A DNA stretch of 64,000 nt from NCBI GenBank assembly GCA_964609215.1, contig CAZSQZ010000014.1, forward strand, positions 1-64,000, given 5' to 3'. The first letter of the stretch is position 1. Each line of letters begins with the position of its first letter. The notes beneath the pieces were generated by a model. It saw nothing but the letters and a program-made list of their open reading frames with translations, was not told the DNA's origin and did no database searches. The stretch is from JABDKJ01 sp964609215. Its GTDB lineage: Bacteria; Bacteroidota; Bacteroidia; Flavobacteriales_D; JABDKJ01. Positions 1-8,741 of this stretch are shown here, in pieces. The position numbers and the translations under genes are program-made.

Positions 1-66
1 GAGTTATCAGACCAACTGACTTAGATAACTTCTAAGATTTATAACCAAAGCTTAAGAAATTAAAAG

Positions 67-1119
67 ATGAAAAGATTTTCAATATTAATTATAGCACTGC
101 TAACTCTTGTTACAAGCGATATGTTTGCAGGAAATGAAGATAGAATTGGTTCTGCAGGAGCTTCTCAGCTCCTTATCAATCCATGGTCCAGAAGCACTGG
201 CCTAGCCGGAGCTAACGTCTCTTCAGTTAGAGGGATTCAAGGAAGCTTTTTAAATCCAGCGGGAATAGCTTTTACCAGACAAACTGAAGTTATGTTTTCC
301 AATACAAATTGGTTATCAGGAGCTGATGTAAGTATCAATGCAATAGGTCTTTCTCAAAGATTGGGAGAATCTAGTGTTATTGGTGTTAGTGTAGTTTCAA
401 TTGACTGGGGAGATTTAGTGAGATCAACAACTGCTTTGCCTGAAGGTGATGGGACTACATTTTCTCCATCTTTCTCTAACATTAGCCTTTCCTATTCTAA
501 GGAGTTTTCTAATAGTATTTATGGTGGTGTAACCGTAAGATTAATCTCTGAGGGAATAGCAGATGTTTCTGCAAGTGGCTTTGCTATGGATGCAGGTATT
601 CAATATGTAACAGGAGAAAGAGACCAAGTAAAGTTTGGTATTGCTTTAAAAAATGTAGGACCTGGAATGAAATATTCTGGAAGTGGATTGACTACTGGTA
701 TTACTACCACTGGTGGTAGTTCTATTAATTTAGAACAAAGATCTGCTTCATTTGAAATTCCTTCTCTAGTAAATATTGGAATTGCTTATGATTTTGTATT
801 AGCCGAAAATCACGGTTTACAGGCAAACGGAAGCTTTATTTCAAATTCATTTACAAGAGACCAATACAAAGTTGGAGTAGAGTATAACTTTAAAAAGAAT
901 TTTATGCTAAGAGGTGGTTATACTGCAGAGCCATCAAGCAATTCTACTACCACTACTACTACTGATAGTTCCAATAATGCTCTTTCAGGACCTGCTTTTG
1001 GAGCTTCTATAGCTGCAAATATTGGAGAAAATGGAGGGTCTTTAAGCTTCGATTATTCTTATCAATTAACCAATCCTTTTGATGGAGTACATTCAATTGG
1101 TTTGCGTATCGATTTATAA
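67..1119 (+). CDS. PorV/PorQ-family outer-membrane beta-barrel protein
   Basis: A 350-residue protein with an N-terminal signal peptide (cleavage probably after MFA, about residue 21), followed by the conserved N-terminal block of the PorV/PorQ (UPF0164-like) family: a GASQLLINPW stretch and then an FLNPAGIAF motif near residues 60-70. The rest is alternating beta strands with glycine-rich turns and an aromatic-ending final strand, as in FadL-type barrels. Family members sit in the outer membrane, and PorV shuttles T9SS cargo to the attachment complex. This copy is not next to other por genes in the window, so whether it is true PorV, PorQ or a paralogue is open. The first 66 bases show no coding sequence. 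A strong terminator follows the gene. Confidence 0.8.
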   Translation: MKRFSILIIALLTLVTSDMFAGNEDRIGSAGASQLLINPWSRSTGLAGANVSSVRGIQGSFLNPAGIAFTRQTEVMFSNTNWLSGADVSINAIGLSQRLGESSVIGVSVVSIDWGDLVRSTTALPEGDGTTFSPSFSNISLSYSKEFSNSIYGGVTVRLISEGIADVSASGFAMDAGIQYVTGERDQVKFGIALKNVGPGMKYSGSGLTTGITTTGGSSINLEQRSASFEIPSLVNIGIAYDFVLAENHGLQANGSFISNSFTRDQYKVGVEYNFKKNFMLRGGYTAEPSSNSTTTTTTDSSNNALSGPAFGASIAANIGENGGSLSFDYSYQLTNPFDGVHSIGLRIDL

Positions 1120-1152
1120 GACTTACTAAAAATTTTATTATATTTGAGTATA

Positions 1153-1186
1153 AATAGAACCCTCCTAGGAGGGTCTATTTTTTTTT
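1153..1186 (+). terminator. Rho-independent terminator after the PorV-like gene
   Basis: The arms 1153-1165 and 1168-1179 form a near-perfect stem (AATAGA with TCTATT, CCCTCC with GGAGGG, one bulged A), followed by a run of nine T. It lies 34 bases after the barrel stop codon and before greA, so greA is expected to have its own promoter. Confidence 0.9.
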
Positions 1187-1219
1187 GCTTATAACTGAAC
1201 ACCACTAAAACCGATTATT

Positions 1220-1696
1220 ATGTCAAACCAGGTAACATACTATACCGAAGAGGGCTTAAATAATTTAAAAGAAGAGTTAAACCAGCTAAAGTCGGTTGAA
1301 CGTCCTAAAATTTCACAGCAAATTGCGGATGCAAGAGACAAAGGTGATTTATCCGAAAATGCGGAATATGATGCTGCAAAAGAAGCTCAAGGTCTGTTAG
1401 AACTGAGAATTAGTCAAATGGAGGCTTTACTTGCTAATGCAAGACTTATTGACGAATCTCAAATGGATAATTCCAAAGTGCTAATACTATCCAAAGTAAA
1501 GTTGAAGAATACTGCAAATGGACAGGAAATGGAATATACCTTGGTAGCTGAAAACGAAGCCAATTTAAAAGAGAAAAAAATATCTATTGACTCTCCTATT
1601 GGTAAGGGGTTAGTCGGAAAGACCGTTGGAGAAATTGCAGAAATTCAAATTCCAGCAGGCAAAATAAAGTTCGAGATTCTGGGAATTAGTCGATAA
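1220..1696 (+). CDS. greA: Transcription elongation factor GreA
   Basis: 158 residues, the normal GreA length. The N-terminal half (about 1-75) is the antiparallel coiled coil that enters the RNA polymerase secondary channel, with the conserved DLSENAEYDAAKE segment whose acidic residues hold the catalytic magnesium. The C-terminal half is the FKBP-like domain ending in a GKTVGEIAEIQIPAG-type block. GreA rescues backtracked polymerase by stimulating transcript cleavage. The ATG start gives the usual MS.VTYYTEEGL opening of Bacteroidota GreA. The next gene, a HIT hydrolase, starts at the base after the stop codon, so the two are co-transcribed. Confidence 0.97.
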   Translation: MSNQVTYYTEEGLNNLKEELNQLKSVERPKISQQIADARDKGDLSENAEYDAAKEAQGLLELRISQMEALLANARLIDESQMDNSKVLILSKVKLKNTANGQEMEYTLVAENEANLKEKKISIDSPIGKGLVGKTVGEIAEIQIPAGKIKFEILGISR

Positions 1697-2086
1697 ATGT
1701 CGAGTATATTTTCCAAAATAGTCAAGGGAGAAATTCCTTGTTATAAAATAGCCGAAAATGATGAATTTTTGGCTTTTTTGGACATTATGCCTTTATCCAA
1801 AGGACATACATTAGTCATTCCAAAACAAGAAACAGATTATATATTCGATATAGAAGATGCGGTACTTGGAAGAATGCATATATTCTCTAAGTCCGTTGCG
1901 AAAAAAATAGAAAAGGTAATTCCCTGCAATAGAATAGGAGTTTCTGTTATTGGACTTGAAGTACCCCATGCACATATTCATTTAATTCCCATGAATTCCG
2001 TTTCGGACATGAATTTTTCTAAGCCTAAGCTCAAATTTTCCAAAGAAGAAATGAATCAAATAGCAGAGGAAATAAGAAAAGCGTAA
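1697..2086 (+). CDS. HIT-family nucleotide hydrolase/transferase
   Basis: 129 residues with the histidine triad HAHIHLIP at residues 91-98; by family comparison H93 is the likely nucleophile that forms the nucleotidyl intermediate. The N-terminus has the typical SIFSKIVKGEIPCYKI opening and an FLDIMPLSKGHTLVIPK core. HIT enzymes of this Hint/PKCI type hydrolyse nucleoside phosphoramidates or other nucleotide conjugates in the cytoplasm; the physiological substrate is usually unknown. The gene follows greA with no spacer and converges directly on ruvC, whose stop codon begins at the very next base. Confidence 0.93.
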   Translation: MSSIFSKIVKGEIPCYKIAENDEFLAFLDIMPLSKGHTLVIPKQETDYIFDIEDAVLGRMHIFSKSVAKKIEKVIPCNRIGVSVIGLEVPHAHIHLIPMNSVSDMNFSKPKLKFSKEEMNQIAEEIRKA

Positions 2087-2647
2087 TTATTTCTTTATTA
2101 CTCTATGTTCTTGTGACTTTACAAAAGCTCCCCATCCAGAGAAACTCTTTCCATTATCACCTAGTTTTCCAGAAGAAAAATGATGGCACAAGGCAACCGC
2201 TAGACCATCAGTCGCATCTAAATCCCTTGGCATATCATTTATTTTAAAAATGCTTTGAAGCATTGCCGCAACCTGTTCTTTTGAGGCATTTCCATTTCCA
2301 GTTATGGATTGTTTTATTCTTCTTGGGGCATACTCCTGATAAGAAATTTTCGCATTTAAGGCAGCAGCTATTGCAACTCCCTGAGCCTTACCCAATTTCA
2401 GCATACTCTGAACATTCTTACCAAAAAATGGTGCTTCAATAGCCATAATCTCTGGTTTATACTCATCTATTATTCCAGAAATTCTAGAAAAAATACGTTC
2501 TAATTTTTCAGAATGGGTCTCCAATTTACTTAAGCGTATAACACCCATATTAAGCATATCGGTATTCTTGCCAGTAACCTTAATAATACCATATCCCATA
2601 AGACTTGTTCCCGGATCTACCCCCAATATGATTTTATCATTCTTCAC
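2087..2647 (-). CDS. ruvC: Crossover junction endodeoxyribonuclease RuvC
   Basis: 186 residues. The RNase H-fold acidic residues are in place: D11 in GVDPGT, E71 in IMAIEAPFF, and D144/D147 in the LDATDGLA block. RuvC is a Mg-dependent dimer that resolves Holliday junctions made in recombination and repair, working with RuvAB. The ATG at 2647 gives the usual distance from start to the first catalytic Asp. The gene converges on the HIT gene with no intergenic base. No ruvA or ruvB is nearby. Confidence 0.96.
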   Translation of the reverse strand: MKNDKIILGVDPGTSLMGYGIIKVTGKNTDMLNMGVIRLSKLETHSEKLERIFSRISGIIDEYKPEIMAIEAPFFGKNVQSMLKLGKAQGVAIAAALNAKISYQEYAPRRIKQSITGNGNASKEQVAAMLQSIFKINDMPRDLDATDGLAVALCHHFSSGKLGDNGKSFSGWGAFVKSQEHRVIKK

Positions 2648-2718
2648 TGTGTCTAAATTTCATATTTTAATCTATGCTCCTTACCTAATTCTAGAAAAAC
2701 TTTCTCACATTTAATCAA

Positions 2719-3852
2719 ATGAATACTTGGGTAAACGAAATATCTATTGTTCTTCACTTCTTCGCATTTACATATTGTCTATATATTTTTGTCCTAATTC
2801 TTTCCTGGTTTAAAGTCAAAAACATAAAAAGTATAACTAGCCACAAGGAAGAGTCTTTTTCCATACTTATTCCTTTTAGAAATGAAGAGCATAATTTAAG
2901 TAACATCATAGGAGATTTAATGAACCAAGAATTCGGTTCCTCTTTGCAAAACATTTACTTGGTAAACGACCATTCTTTGGATAATTCAATAGAGGAGATC
3001 AATAAGTTAGATCATTCATTACCCATTGAAATTATTGAGTTGAAAAGTGGTGAGCAAGGCAAAAAAGCCGCTATTTCAAAAGCATGGAAACTGATCGAAT
3101 CGGACTGGATTATTCAACTGGACGCAGATGTTCGTCTCACGAAAAACTGGTTTCAAGAGCTCCGAAAAAAATATGATTCAAGCGCCTATATGAATATTCT
3201 TCCTATTCAATTCCATGGCAGTAGTATTATCCAAAAACTCTTTGCACTCGAGTTCTATTCAGTCTCTATGATCACCTTCGCAACGCTTGGCATGAAAAAA
3301 CCAGTTATGGCTAATGCAGCCCACTTAATGTATAGAAAAGATAATTTGGAATCCATCACTCAAACAAAGATTTGGAAGAAAACCCCATCTGGAGATGATA
3401 TTGCCATATTACAGTATTTTTTTAATCAAGAAAAGAAAATTTCCACATTACTTTTGAATGAAATTGTTGCCACCACAGAAGCAGAACCAACGTTAAGCAC
3501 AAATTTAAAACAACGATTAAGGTGGGCGGGAAAAACCAAAAGTGAACCCCTATCCTTCTCTGGTATAAATGCTTTATTCTTCCTACTCTCCAACCTTGTG
3601 TTTATCTTTTCCTGTTTCCTTCTTTTTGCTGAATCACCAATTATAGCAAAAGCAGCTTGCGTTCTAATGCTTGCAAAAACTATATCAGATCTTTTTTTCT
3701 TTTTACCAGTACTCGGTTTTTTCAAAAAATTAAATTGGCTTACTTACTATTTTATTCTCATTCCTATTTATCCAATTTACATTGTCCTTATTGGAATCCT
3801 TAGTATTATTGGAAAGGAAAAATGGAAAGGAAGAGAGATAAAGTTAAATTGA
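2719..3852 (+). CDS. Membrane-anchored family 2 glycosyltransferase
   Basis: 377 residues. One membrane helix lies at about 10-30, followed by a GT-A catalytic domain with the ILIPFRNEEHNL nucleotide-binding start, the YLVNDHSLDNS acidic pair and the LDADV (DxD-like) motif. A QRLRW motif near 270 is of the Q/RxxRW type of processive enzymes. The C-terminal 100 residues form three or four hydrophobic helices. Such enzymes transfer a sugar from a nucleotide donor to a lipid or polysaccharide acceptor at the inner membrane. Donor and acceptor cannot be read from the sequence. The ABC permease gene starts 10 bases downstream. Confidence 0.88.
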   Translation: MNTWVNEISIVLHFFAFTYCLYIFVLILSWFKVKNIKSITSHKEESFSILIPFRNEEHNLSNIIGDLMNQEFGSSLQNIYLVNDHSLDNSIEEINKLDHSLPIEIIELKSGEQGKKAAISKAWKLIESDWIIQLDADVRLTKNWFQELRKKYDSSAYMNILPIQFHGSSIIQKLFALEFYSVSMITFATLGMKKPVMANAAHLMYRKDNLESITQTKIWKKTPSGDDIAILQYFFNQEKKISTLLLNEIVATTEAEPTLSTNLKQRLRWAGKTKSEPLSFSGINALFFLLSNLVFIFSCFLLFAESPIIAKAACVLMLAKTISDLFFFLPVLGFFKKLNWLTYYFILIPIYPIYIVLIGILSIIGKEKWKGREIKLN

Positions 3853-3862
3853 AAAAATCGTT

Positions 3863-4978
3863 TTGAATAGGCCATCAATATTCAGAAAATTACTGAGAGA
3901 TAAGTCTGCTTTTTTTGGTTTATCCATTATTCTGATTGCTTGTTTAATCTCTATTCTTGGAGCATATATTAGGCCAGACTCTAGCAAAAATGCAGATTTT
4001 AAATGTCTTCCCTACGCACAAAAAAAACCAGGTTTTATAGGCAAATTTCTTAAAGTCAAGAAATCAACTGACACCGAAAATACAGGACTTGGATTCTTTT
4101 TTGGCGGAATAAATTCGGAATATGACCTCTACCCTTTTCACAATTATCATATAAAAGATGGACAAATTATTATTGAAGAGATAAATGGCATAAATGAAGT
4201 AAAGCAAGGAAAAAAAAGAACTTTTTCCTTTGAAGATATTGCTGGAAGTCATTTAGATATCATGGATATAGGTGAAATTGAATCTGAATATATTCTTCAC
4301 AAAAAATACTATTTAGGAAGCGATAAGTTCGGAAGAGATATGTTGAGCAGATTGCTCGGAGGAACAATTATTTCTCTTTCTGTAGGATTAATTGCAGTCA
4401 TCATAAGTTTGATTATAGGAATTACTTTAGGAAGCCTTGCGGCCTATTTTGGTGGTTGGGTAGATGCAGTTATAATGTGGTTGATTAATGTTATTTGGTC
4501 TATTCCTACCCTTTTAATAGTCATTGCCCTGACACTTCTATTTGGAAAGGGATTCATTCAAGTCTTCATTGCTGTAGGCTTAACCATGTGGGTAGAAGTA
4601 GCAAGAATAGTGAGAGGCGAGATTTTAAGCATAAAAGAAAAAGAGTATGTGGAAGCTGCAAAGGCTTTAGGTTTTTCAAACTGGAGGATTATTACTAAAC
4701 ACATATTGCCTAATTCTTTAGATCCAGTAATTGTGATATCCGCAGCAAATTTTGCCACAGCTATTCTACTTGAGGCAGGTTTGAGTTTTTTGGGAATCGG
4801 CACTCAAGTTCCTATGCCTTCTTGGGGTTATATGATAAAAGAACACTACGCATACATCACCACAGATTTGGCTTATTTGGCAATACTTCCTGGCTTAAGT
4901 ATTATGCTATTAGTATTGGCATTTACCCTAGTCGGAAATGCCTTAAGAGATGTTCTAGACGTAAGAGCTGTTTCTTAG
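3863..4978 (+). CDS. DppC/OppC-type ABC transporter permease
   Basis: 371 residues from a TTG start at 3863, the only start that keeps the first membrane helix; the upstream gene ends 10 bases before. One N-terminal helix is followed by an insert of about 110 residues, likely periplasmic, and then five helices. The ABC permease coupling motif EAAKALGF...H.LPN lies near residue 265. The family moves oligopeptides, dipeptides or nickel. No ATPase, second permease or binding protein is adjacent, so its partners are encoded elsewhere, as is common in Bacteroidota. The 3' end overlaps the convergent DUF3127 gene by 4 bases. Confidence 0.87.
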   Translation: MNRPSIFRKLLRDKSAFFGLSIILIACLISILGAYIRPDSSKNADFKCLPYAQKKPGFIGKFLKVKKSTDTENTGLGFFFGGINSEYDLYPFHNYHIKDGQIIIEEINGINEVKQGKKRTFSFEDIAGSHLDIMDIGEIESEYILHKKYYLGSDKFGRDMLSRLLGGTIISLSVGLIAVIISLIIGITLGSLAAYFGGWVDAVIMWLINVIWSIPTLLIVIALTLLFGKGFIQVFIAVGLTMWVEVARIVRGEILSIKEKEYVEAAKALGFSNWRIITKHILPNSLDPVIVISAANFATAILLEAGLSFLGIGTQVPMPSWGYMIKEHYAYITTDLAYLAILPGLSIMLLVLAFTLVGNALRDVLDVRAVS

Positions 4979-5352
4979 AATGGCAAATCGTCATCCTCTT
5001 CAGGAAGAACGGGCTCACTCGTTGGTGGAGGAGCCATTTGAGGAGCCGGAGGAGTATTCTCTGTAGCTGGATTGCCTAACCTTTCCATTCTCCACGCATT
5101 CAAGGAATTGAAGTATTTTACCTGACCATCTGGAGCCGTCCATTCCCGTCCCCTAATATCAAAATTTACTTTTACCTCTTCACCTTCCTGCATTCCATCT
5201 ATCAAAGTGCAGTTATCTTGAACCAGTTGAAATGAAATATATTGTGGATATTGACCGGAATCTAAAGTAAGTACAAACTCTCTTTTCTTAAATGAATCCG
5301 TAACCTGTTTTGTTTCTTCTATCTTTTTTAATTTACCGTTAATCGTGAACAT
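4975..5352 (-). CDS. DUF3127 protein with SSB-like acidic C-terminal tail
   Basis: 125 residues. Residues 1-85 look like an all-beta OB-fold-like domain (the DUF3127 family found in Bacteroidota), with FVLTLDSGQYPQYISFQLV and a VNFDIRGREW strand. A proline-rich linker (about 95-115) leads to the end EEDDDLPF. That end is almost identical to the acidic-hydrophobic tip (DDDIPF) by which bacterial single-stranded DNA-binding protein recruits repair and replication proteins. A single-stranded nucleic acid or genome-maintenance role is therefore a reasonable inference, not shown. It lies 5 bases before the flavin reductase stop on the same strand and probably follows it in one transcript. Confidence 0.8.
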   Translation of the reverse strand: MFTINGKLKKIEETKQVTDSFKKREFVLTLDSGQYPQYISFQLVQDNCTLIDGMQEGEEVKVNFDIRGREWTAPDGQVKYFNSLNAWRMERLGNPATENTPPAPQMAPPPTSEPVLPEEDDDLPF

Positions 5353-5357
5353 TGCAT

Positions 5358-6251
5358 TTAATTATTGAATGAAAGTAATGTTTTCCATGCTTCTTCAACC
5401 CTGCCTATTTCCAAAAGTTTGTGCGCCTTTTCATGCAGTCTTTTTTCCAATTTTTCCGTATCATCTTGAAGCTCGATAAAGATATCACTTAATTCGCTGA
5501 GTTTATAATCATTTACCGAAGTTTCATCTGGAAGTTCTTCAACATTTCCTAACATTCCCAAATCATTTCCGGTTAGTATTTTACTTAGTCGAATATCTTC
5601 AGAAATATTGTCAACTCCCATACCCAATGTACTCAAAGGCTTAGCCACCTCAAATAGAGCACTTCCATTTGCTCGACAATAATAATTACCTCCCATTCTA
5701 CCAACCAAGTCAATTTTGGTTTGATCTATTCTTCCTTCTTCATTTAGAATAGCTTCATCCACATGTATTTTGAGAACCTCACAAATAATAAGATTTCCAG
5801 CACCACCGTGATCTCCCATTTCAAGTATCTCTCTTACTTTACACTCAAACTGCACAGGCGATTCTTTTACTCTAAATGATTTTACCATATCAGAAGGTAA
5901 AGGTGTAAAACCCGCTTTTTCAAACTCGCTCATTCCTTCAGGATACTCAGTACTGGAAAGAGAGGTTTGTTGCACAATATCATGGGTTACAATATTAATG
6001 ACGCATTCCTTCGTTTTTTTTGCATTTTCATAGGTATGTTTGGTGGTATTGTCTCTTCCTCTTCTTGCAGGAGAAAAAACCAGAATAGGTGGCCTGGAAC
6101 TAAAAACATTAAAAAAACTAAAAGGAGCCAAATTCGGATTGCCTTCTGTATCAACAGTACTTGCCAATGCTATAGGTCTAGGGCCAATTGCTCCCAGCAT
6201 CAAACTGTGAACTTTAGGGAGAGACTCCTCACTCGGTATAAAACTTATCAT
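5358..6251 (-). CDS. Flavin reductase-like FMN-binding protein
   Basis: 297 residues. About 1-210 is the split-barrel flavin reductase-like domain, starting with a GAIGPRPIALAST segment, then APFSFFNVFSSRPPILVFSP, which binds FMN. Related proteins (DIM6/NTAB group) reduce flavin with NAD(P)H or act as small FMN oxidoreductases. The last 80 residues are a charged helical extension not needed for the fold; similar extensions occur in Bacteroidota homologues. The exact substrate is unknown. It shares the strand with the DUF3127 gene and heads that two-gene unit. Confidence 0.85.
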   Translation of the reverse strand: MISFIPSEESLPKVHSLMLGAIGPRPIALASTVDTEGNPNLAPFSFFNVFSSRPPILVFSPARRGRDNTTKHTYENAKKTKECVINIVTHDIVQQTSLSSTEYPEGMSEFEKAGFTPLPSDMVKSFRVKESPVQFECKVREILEMGDHGGAGNLIICEVLKIHVDEAILNEEGRIDQTKIDLVGRMGGNYYCRANGSALFEVAKPLSTLGMGVDNISEDIRLSKILTGNDLGMLGNVEELPDETSVNDYKLSELSDIFIELQDDTEKLEKRLHEKAHKLLEIGRVEEAWKTLLSFNN

Positions 6252-6319
6252 TATTTAGATTAAGGCTCTAAAGTAGAGATTATCTATTTTTTTATGAGAG
6301 AATATTACAAGATATTTAA

Positions 6320-6348
6320 TTGTAAAAAAGATAAAAAAATTATCTTTG
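6320..6348 (+). promoter_or_regulatory. Bacteroidota-type promoter for tRNA-Leu and tig
   Basis: TTG at 6320-6322 and TATCTTTG at 6341-6348 match the Bacteroidota primary sigma consensus (TTG at -33, TAnnTTTG at -7) with 18 bases between. Transcription should start near 6355, about 40 bases before the tRNA. Confidence 0.75.
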
Positions 6349-6396
6349 CACTCCTTTTTGAGTTATGCATTAACTCAGCTTTGAAATACTAAAGAT

Positions 6397-6478
6397 GCGG
6401 ATATGGTGAAATTGGTAGACACGCTAGATTTAGGATCTAGTGCCGAGAGGTGTGTGGGTTCGACTCCCTCTATCCGCA
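6397..6478 (+). tRNA. tRNA-Leu (anticodon UAG)
   Basis: The acceptor arms GCGGATA (6397-6403) and TATCCGC (6471-6477) pair fully. The anticodon stem CTAGA/TCTAG encloses the 7-base loop TTTAGGA with anticodon TAG, which reads CUA. The T arm is GTGGGTTCGACTCCC and there is a class II variable arm, as expected for leucine. The discriminator base is A, and CCA is not encoded. Confidence 0.96.
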
Positions 6479-6541
6479 CTTTTTTTCTTTTAACAAGCCT
6501 AAACGCAAACTAATTTCTATTAAAATTTAAATCACTACTTA

Positions 6542-7891
6542 ATGGACATCGTTCAGGAAAATATTGACAAACTAAACGCTAAGCTAAAAATTAAACTAAG
6601 TCCTGAAGACTACAAGGAAAAGTACGACTCTGCATTAAAATCGTACAGAAAACAAATGAACTTGCCTGGCTTTAGACCTGGAGCAGTACCTATGGGTGTT
6701 GTAAAAAAGAAGGTAGGAAGATACTTGCTTGCGGAAGAAATCAATAAAGTACTTAGTGATAGTATTTACAAGTATATCAATGAGAACAAAATTGATGTAT
6801 TAGGTACCCCACTTCCACTTGCTGAGGGAGAAAAGGGAGATTGGGAAAATCCAGAAAGCTTCGAGTTTGAATATGAACTTGGCTTGGCTCCAGATTTTGA
6901 TATTGAGGTTGGTTCTAAGGATAAGATTAAATACTACATTATAAAAGTAGATGATAAACTCATAAAAGGAGAAGTGGAGCGCATGCAGAAAATGTACGGT
7001 TCCATGATAGATGCTGAAAAAGCTTCCGAAGGTGATGTCATAAAAGGAGATTTTAAAGAATTACAGGAAGATGGTCTAGTTAAAGAAGATGGAATTCAAA
7101 ATGCCTCTTCCGTAGCCCTTAACTATATTGAAGGAGAGAAGCTGAAAAAACAATTGACTGGAATCAAAAAAGGAGAAGTTTTAAATATCAATCCTTTTGA
7201 GATAACAGAAAATCACGGAGAGTTAGGAAGAATTTTGAATATTACTCATGATCAAGTACATGAATTAAAATCAAACTTTCAATTTTTGATTACTGAAATT
7301 AAGCATATAGAACCAGCCGAGATAAATCAAGAATTTTTTGACAAGGTTTACGGTAAGGATAATGTGAGCAGTCAGGAAGAAATGAACGATAAAATAAAGA
7401 CTCAACTTGAAGGTTCATATGTTCAAGAAAGTGATAGAATGTTCATGCGAGACGCTTCCGACCATTTTCTTGCTAAATATAAATTAGAGTTACCTGATGA
7501 ATTTTTGAAAAGATGGATTCAAAAGTCATCTGAAGAACCGGTTACTCCAGAACAAGTTGAACAAGATTATACCAATTACTCTAACAGTCTTAAATGGCAA
7601 CTGATAACGAATGAAATGATAAAAAAATTCGATATCAAAATGGAGGAGGGAGAATTGGTAAATGAAGCGAAGAATCTACTTGTTAGAAATTACACCTCCT
7701 ATGGCTATCCTGTTCCTGCAGATGAAGAATTGCAAGAAACTGCTATGAGGGTTCTACAAAACAATGATGAACGTAAGAAATTGGTCGATTCCATTTTCGA
7801 CCGTAAAATTTTAGCCCATCTTAATGAGAACATGAAGATTTCTGAAAAGGAAATTAGCTTTGACAAATTTGTTGAGCTAGCTAAAAAATAA
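6542..7891 (+). CDS. tig: Trigger factor, ribosome-associated chaperone
   Basis: 449 residues. The N-terminal ribosome-binding domain carries the GFRPGAVP signature loop near residue 45 that contacts ribosomal protein L23. The middle region corresponds to the PPIase domain but is weakly conserved, as in other Bacteroidota, and may have lost prolyl isomerase activity. The rest is the helical substrate-holding C-domain. Trigger factor binds nascent chains as they leave the ribosome. The gene sits between tRNA-Leu and clpP-clpX, the classical tig-clpP-clpX order, and is probably read from the promoter before the tRNA. Confidence 0.94.
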   Translation: MDIVQENIDKLNAKLKIKLSPEDYKEKYDSALKSYRKQMNLPGFRPGAVPMGVVKKKVGRYLLAEEINKVLSDSIYKYINENKIDVLGTPLPLAEGEKGDWENPESFEFEYELGLAPDFDIEVGSKDKIKYYIIKVDDKLIKGEVERMQKMYGSMIDAEKASEGDVIKGDFKELQEDGLVKEDGIQNASSVALNYIEGEKLKKQLTGIKKGEVLNINPFEITENHGELGRILNITHDQVHELKSNFQFLITEIKHIEPAEINQEFFDKVYGKDNVSSQEEMNDKIKTQLEGSYVQESDRMFMRDASDHFLAKYKLELPDEFLKRWIQKSSEEPVTPEQVEQDYTNYSNSLKWQLITNEMIKKFDIKMEEGELVNEAKNLLVRNYTSYGYPVPADEELQETAMRVLQNNDERKKLVDSIFDRKILAHLNENMKISEKEISFDKFVELAKK

Positions 7892-7922
7892 TTGTTCAAA
7901 TACCACTTATCATAACTTAATG

Positions 7923-7947
7923 TTTCCATGAATTTCATGCATGGAAA
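7923..7947. other. Inverted repeat between tig and clpP
   Basis: TTTCCATG (7923-7930) pairs perfectly with CATGGAAA (7940-7947). No T run follows, so it is a poor intrinsic terminator. It could be an operator or an RNA stem upstream of clpP. A second short repeat, GAACA-G-TGTTC, lies further on before the clpP start. Confidence 0.35.
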
Positions 7948-8011
7948 AAATGTATATTTCGAACTGAACAGTGTTCTGTTCCTGAAATTATATTAACATT
8001 AAAAGACGAAA

Positions 8012-8689
8012 ATGGACGCGAACGAATTTAGAAAGTACGCTATTAAACATGCTGGAATAAGCAGTTTAACTCTTGACCAATACACTTCAATTTCCAATAA
8101 CTATATATCTCCCACAATTATTGAGGAAAGACAGCTAAATGTGGCCTCAATGGATGTATTCTCTCGTTTGATGATGGACAGAATCATCTTTTTGGGTGTC
8201 CCAATAAATGATTATGTAGCCAATATTATTCAAGCACAATTACTCTTTTTGGAATCTTCTGATGCGAAAAAAGATATTCAAATTTATCTGAATACTCCGG
8301 GAGGAGGAGTTTATGCTGGATTGGGAATTTATGATACCATGCAATACATTAACCCAGATGTTGCAACAATCTGCACAGGAATGGCAGCTTCCATGGGAGC
8401 AGTTCTACTATGCGCTGGAGCAAAAGGCAAAAGAACCGCATTGACCCATAGTCGTGTAATGATACATCAACCGCTTGGTGGTGCACAAGGTCAAGCATCT
8501 GATATCGAAATTACTGCCAGAGAAATTCAAAAACTCAAAAAAGAGTTGTATGAAATTATAGCTCAGCATTCTGGAAATAGTTTCGATAAAGTTTGGGAAG
8601 ATGGTGATAGAGATTATTGGATGATCAGTTCCGAAGCTAAGGAATATGGAATGATAGACGAGGTTCTCACCAAAGGAGGAGACAAGTAA
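8012..8689 (+). CDS. clpP: ATP-dependent Clp protease proteolytic subunit
   Basis: 225 residues. The serine-protease triad is complete: S127 in GMAASMGA, H152 in SRVMIHQP and D201 in DRDYWM, with the same spacing as in E. coli ClpP. The first 30 or so residues form an extended N-terminus that may be trimmed. ClpP forms a two-ring, 14-subunit chamber that degrades proteins unfolded by ClpX or ClpA. clpX follows 52 bases downstream, so the two are almost certainly co-expressed. Confidence 0.97.
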   Translation: MDANEFRKYAIKHAGISSLTLDQYTSISNNYISPTIIEERQLNVASMDVFSRLMMDRIIFLGVPINDYVANIIQAQLLFLESSDAKKDIQIYLNTPGGGVYAGLGIYDTMQYINPDVATICTGMAASMGAVLLCAGAKGKRTALTHSRVMIHQPLGGAQGQASDIEITAREIQKLKKELYEIIAQHSGNSFDKVWEDGDRDYWMISSEAKEYGMIDEVLTKGGDK

Positions 8690-8741
8690 TTTTTTGATTT
8701 CAATACCTTTATTTAGTATTTTCAACATTTAGTAGAATCTT

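Noticed and set aside
7960..7985. GAACA-G-TGTTC repeat before clpP as a heat-shock operator
   Set aside because: It does not match CIRCE or another known heat-shock operator; only kept as a note with the stronger repeat at 7923.
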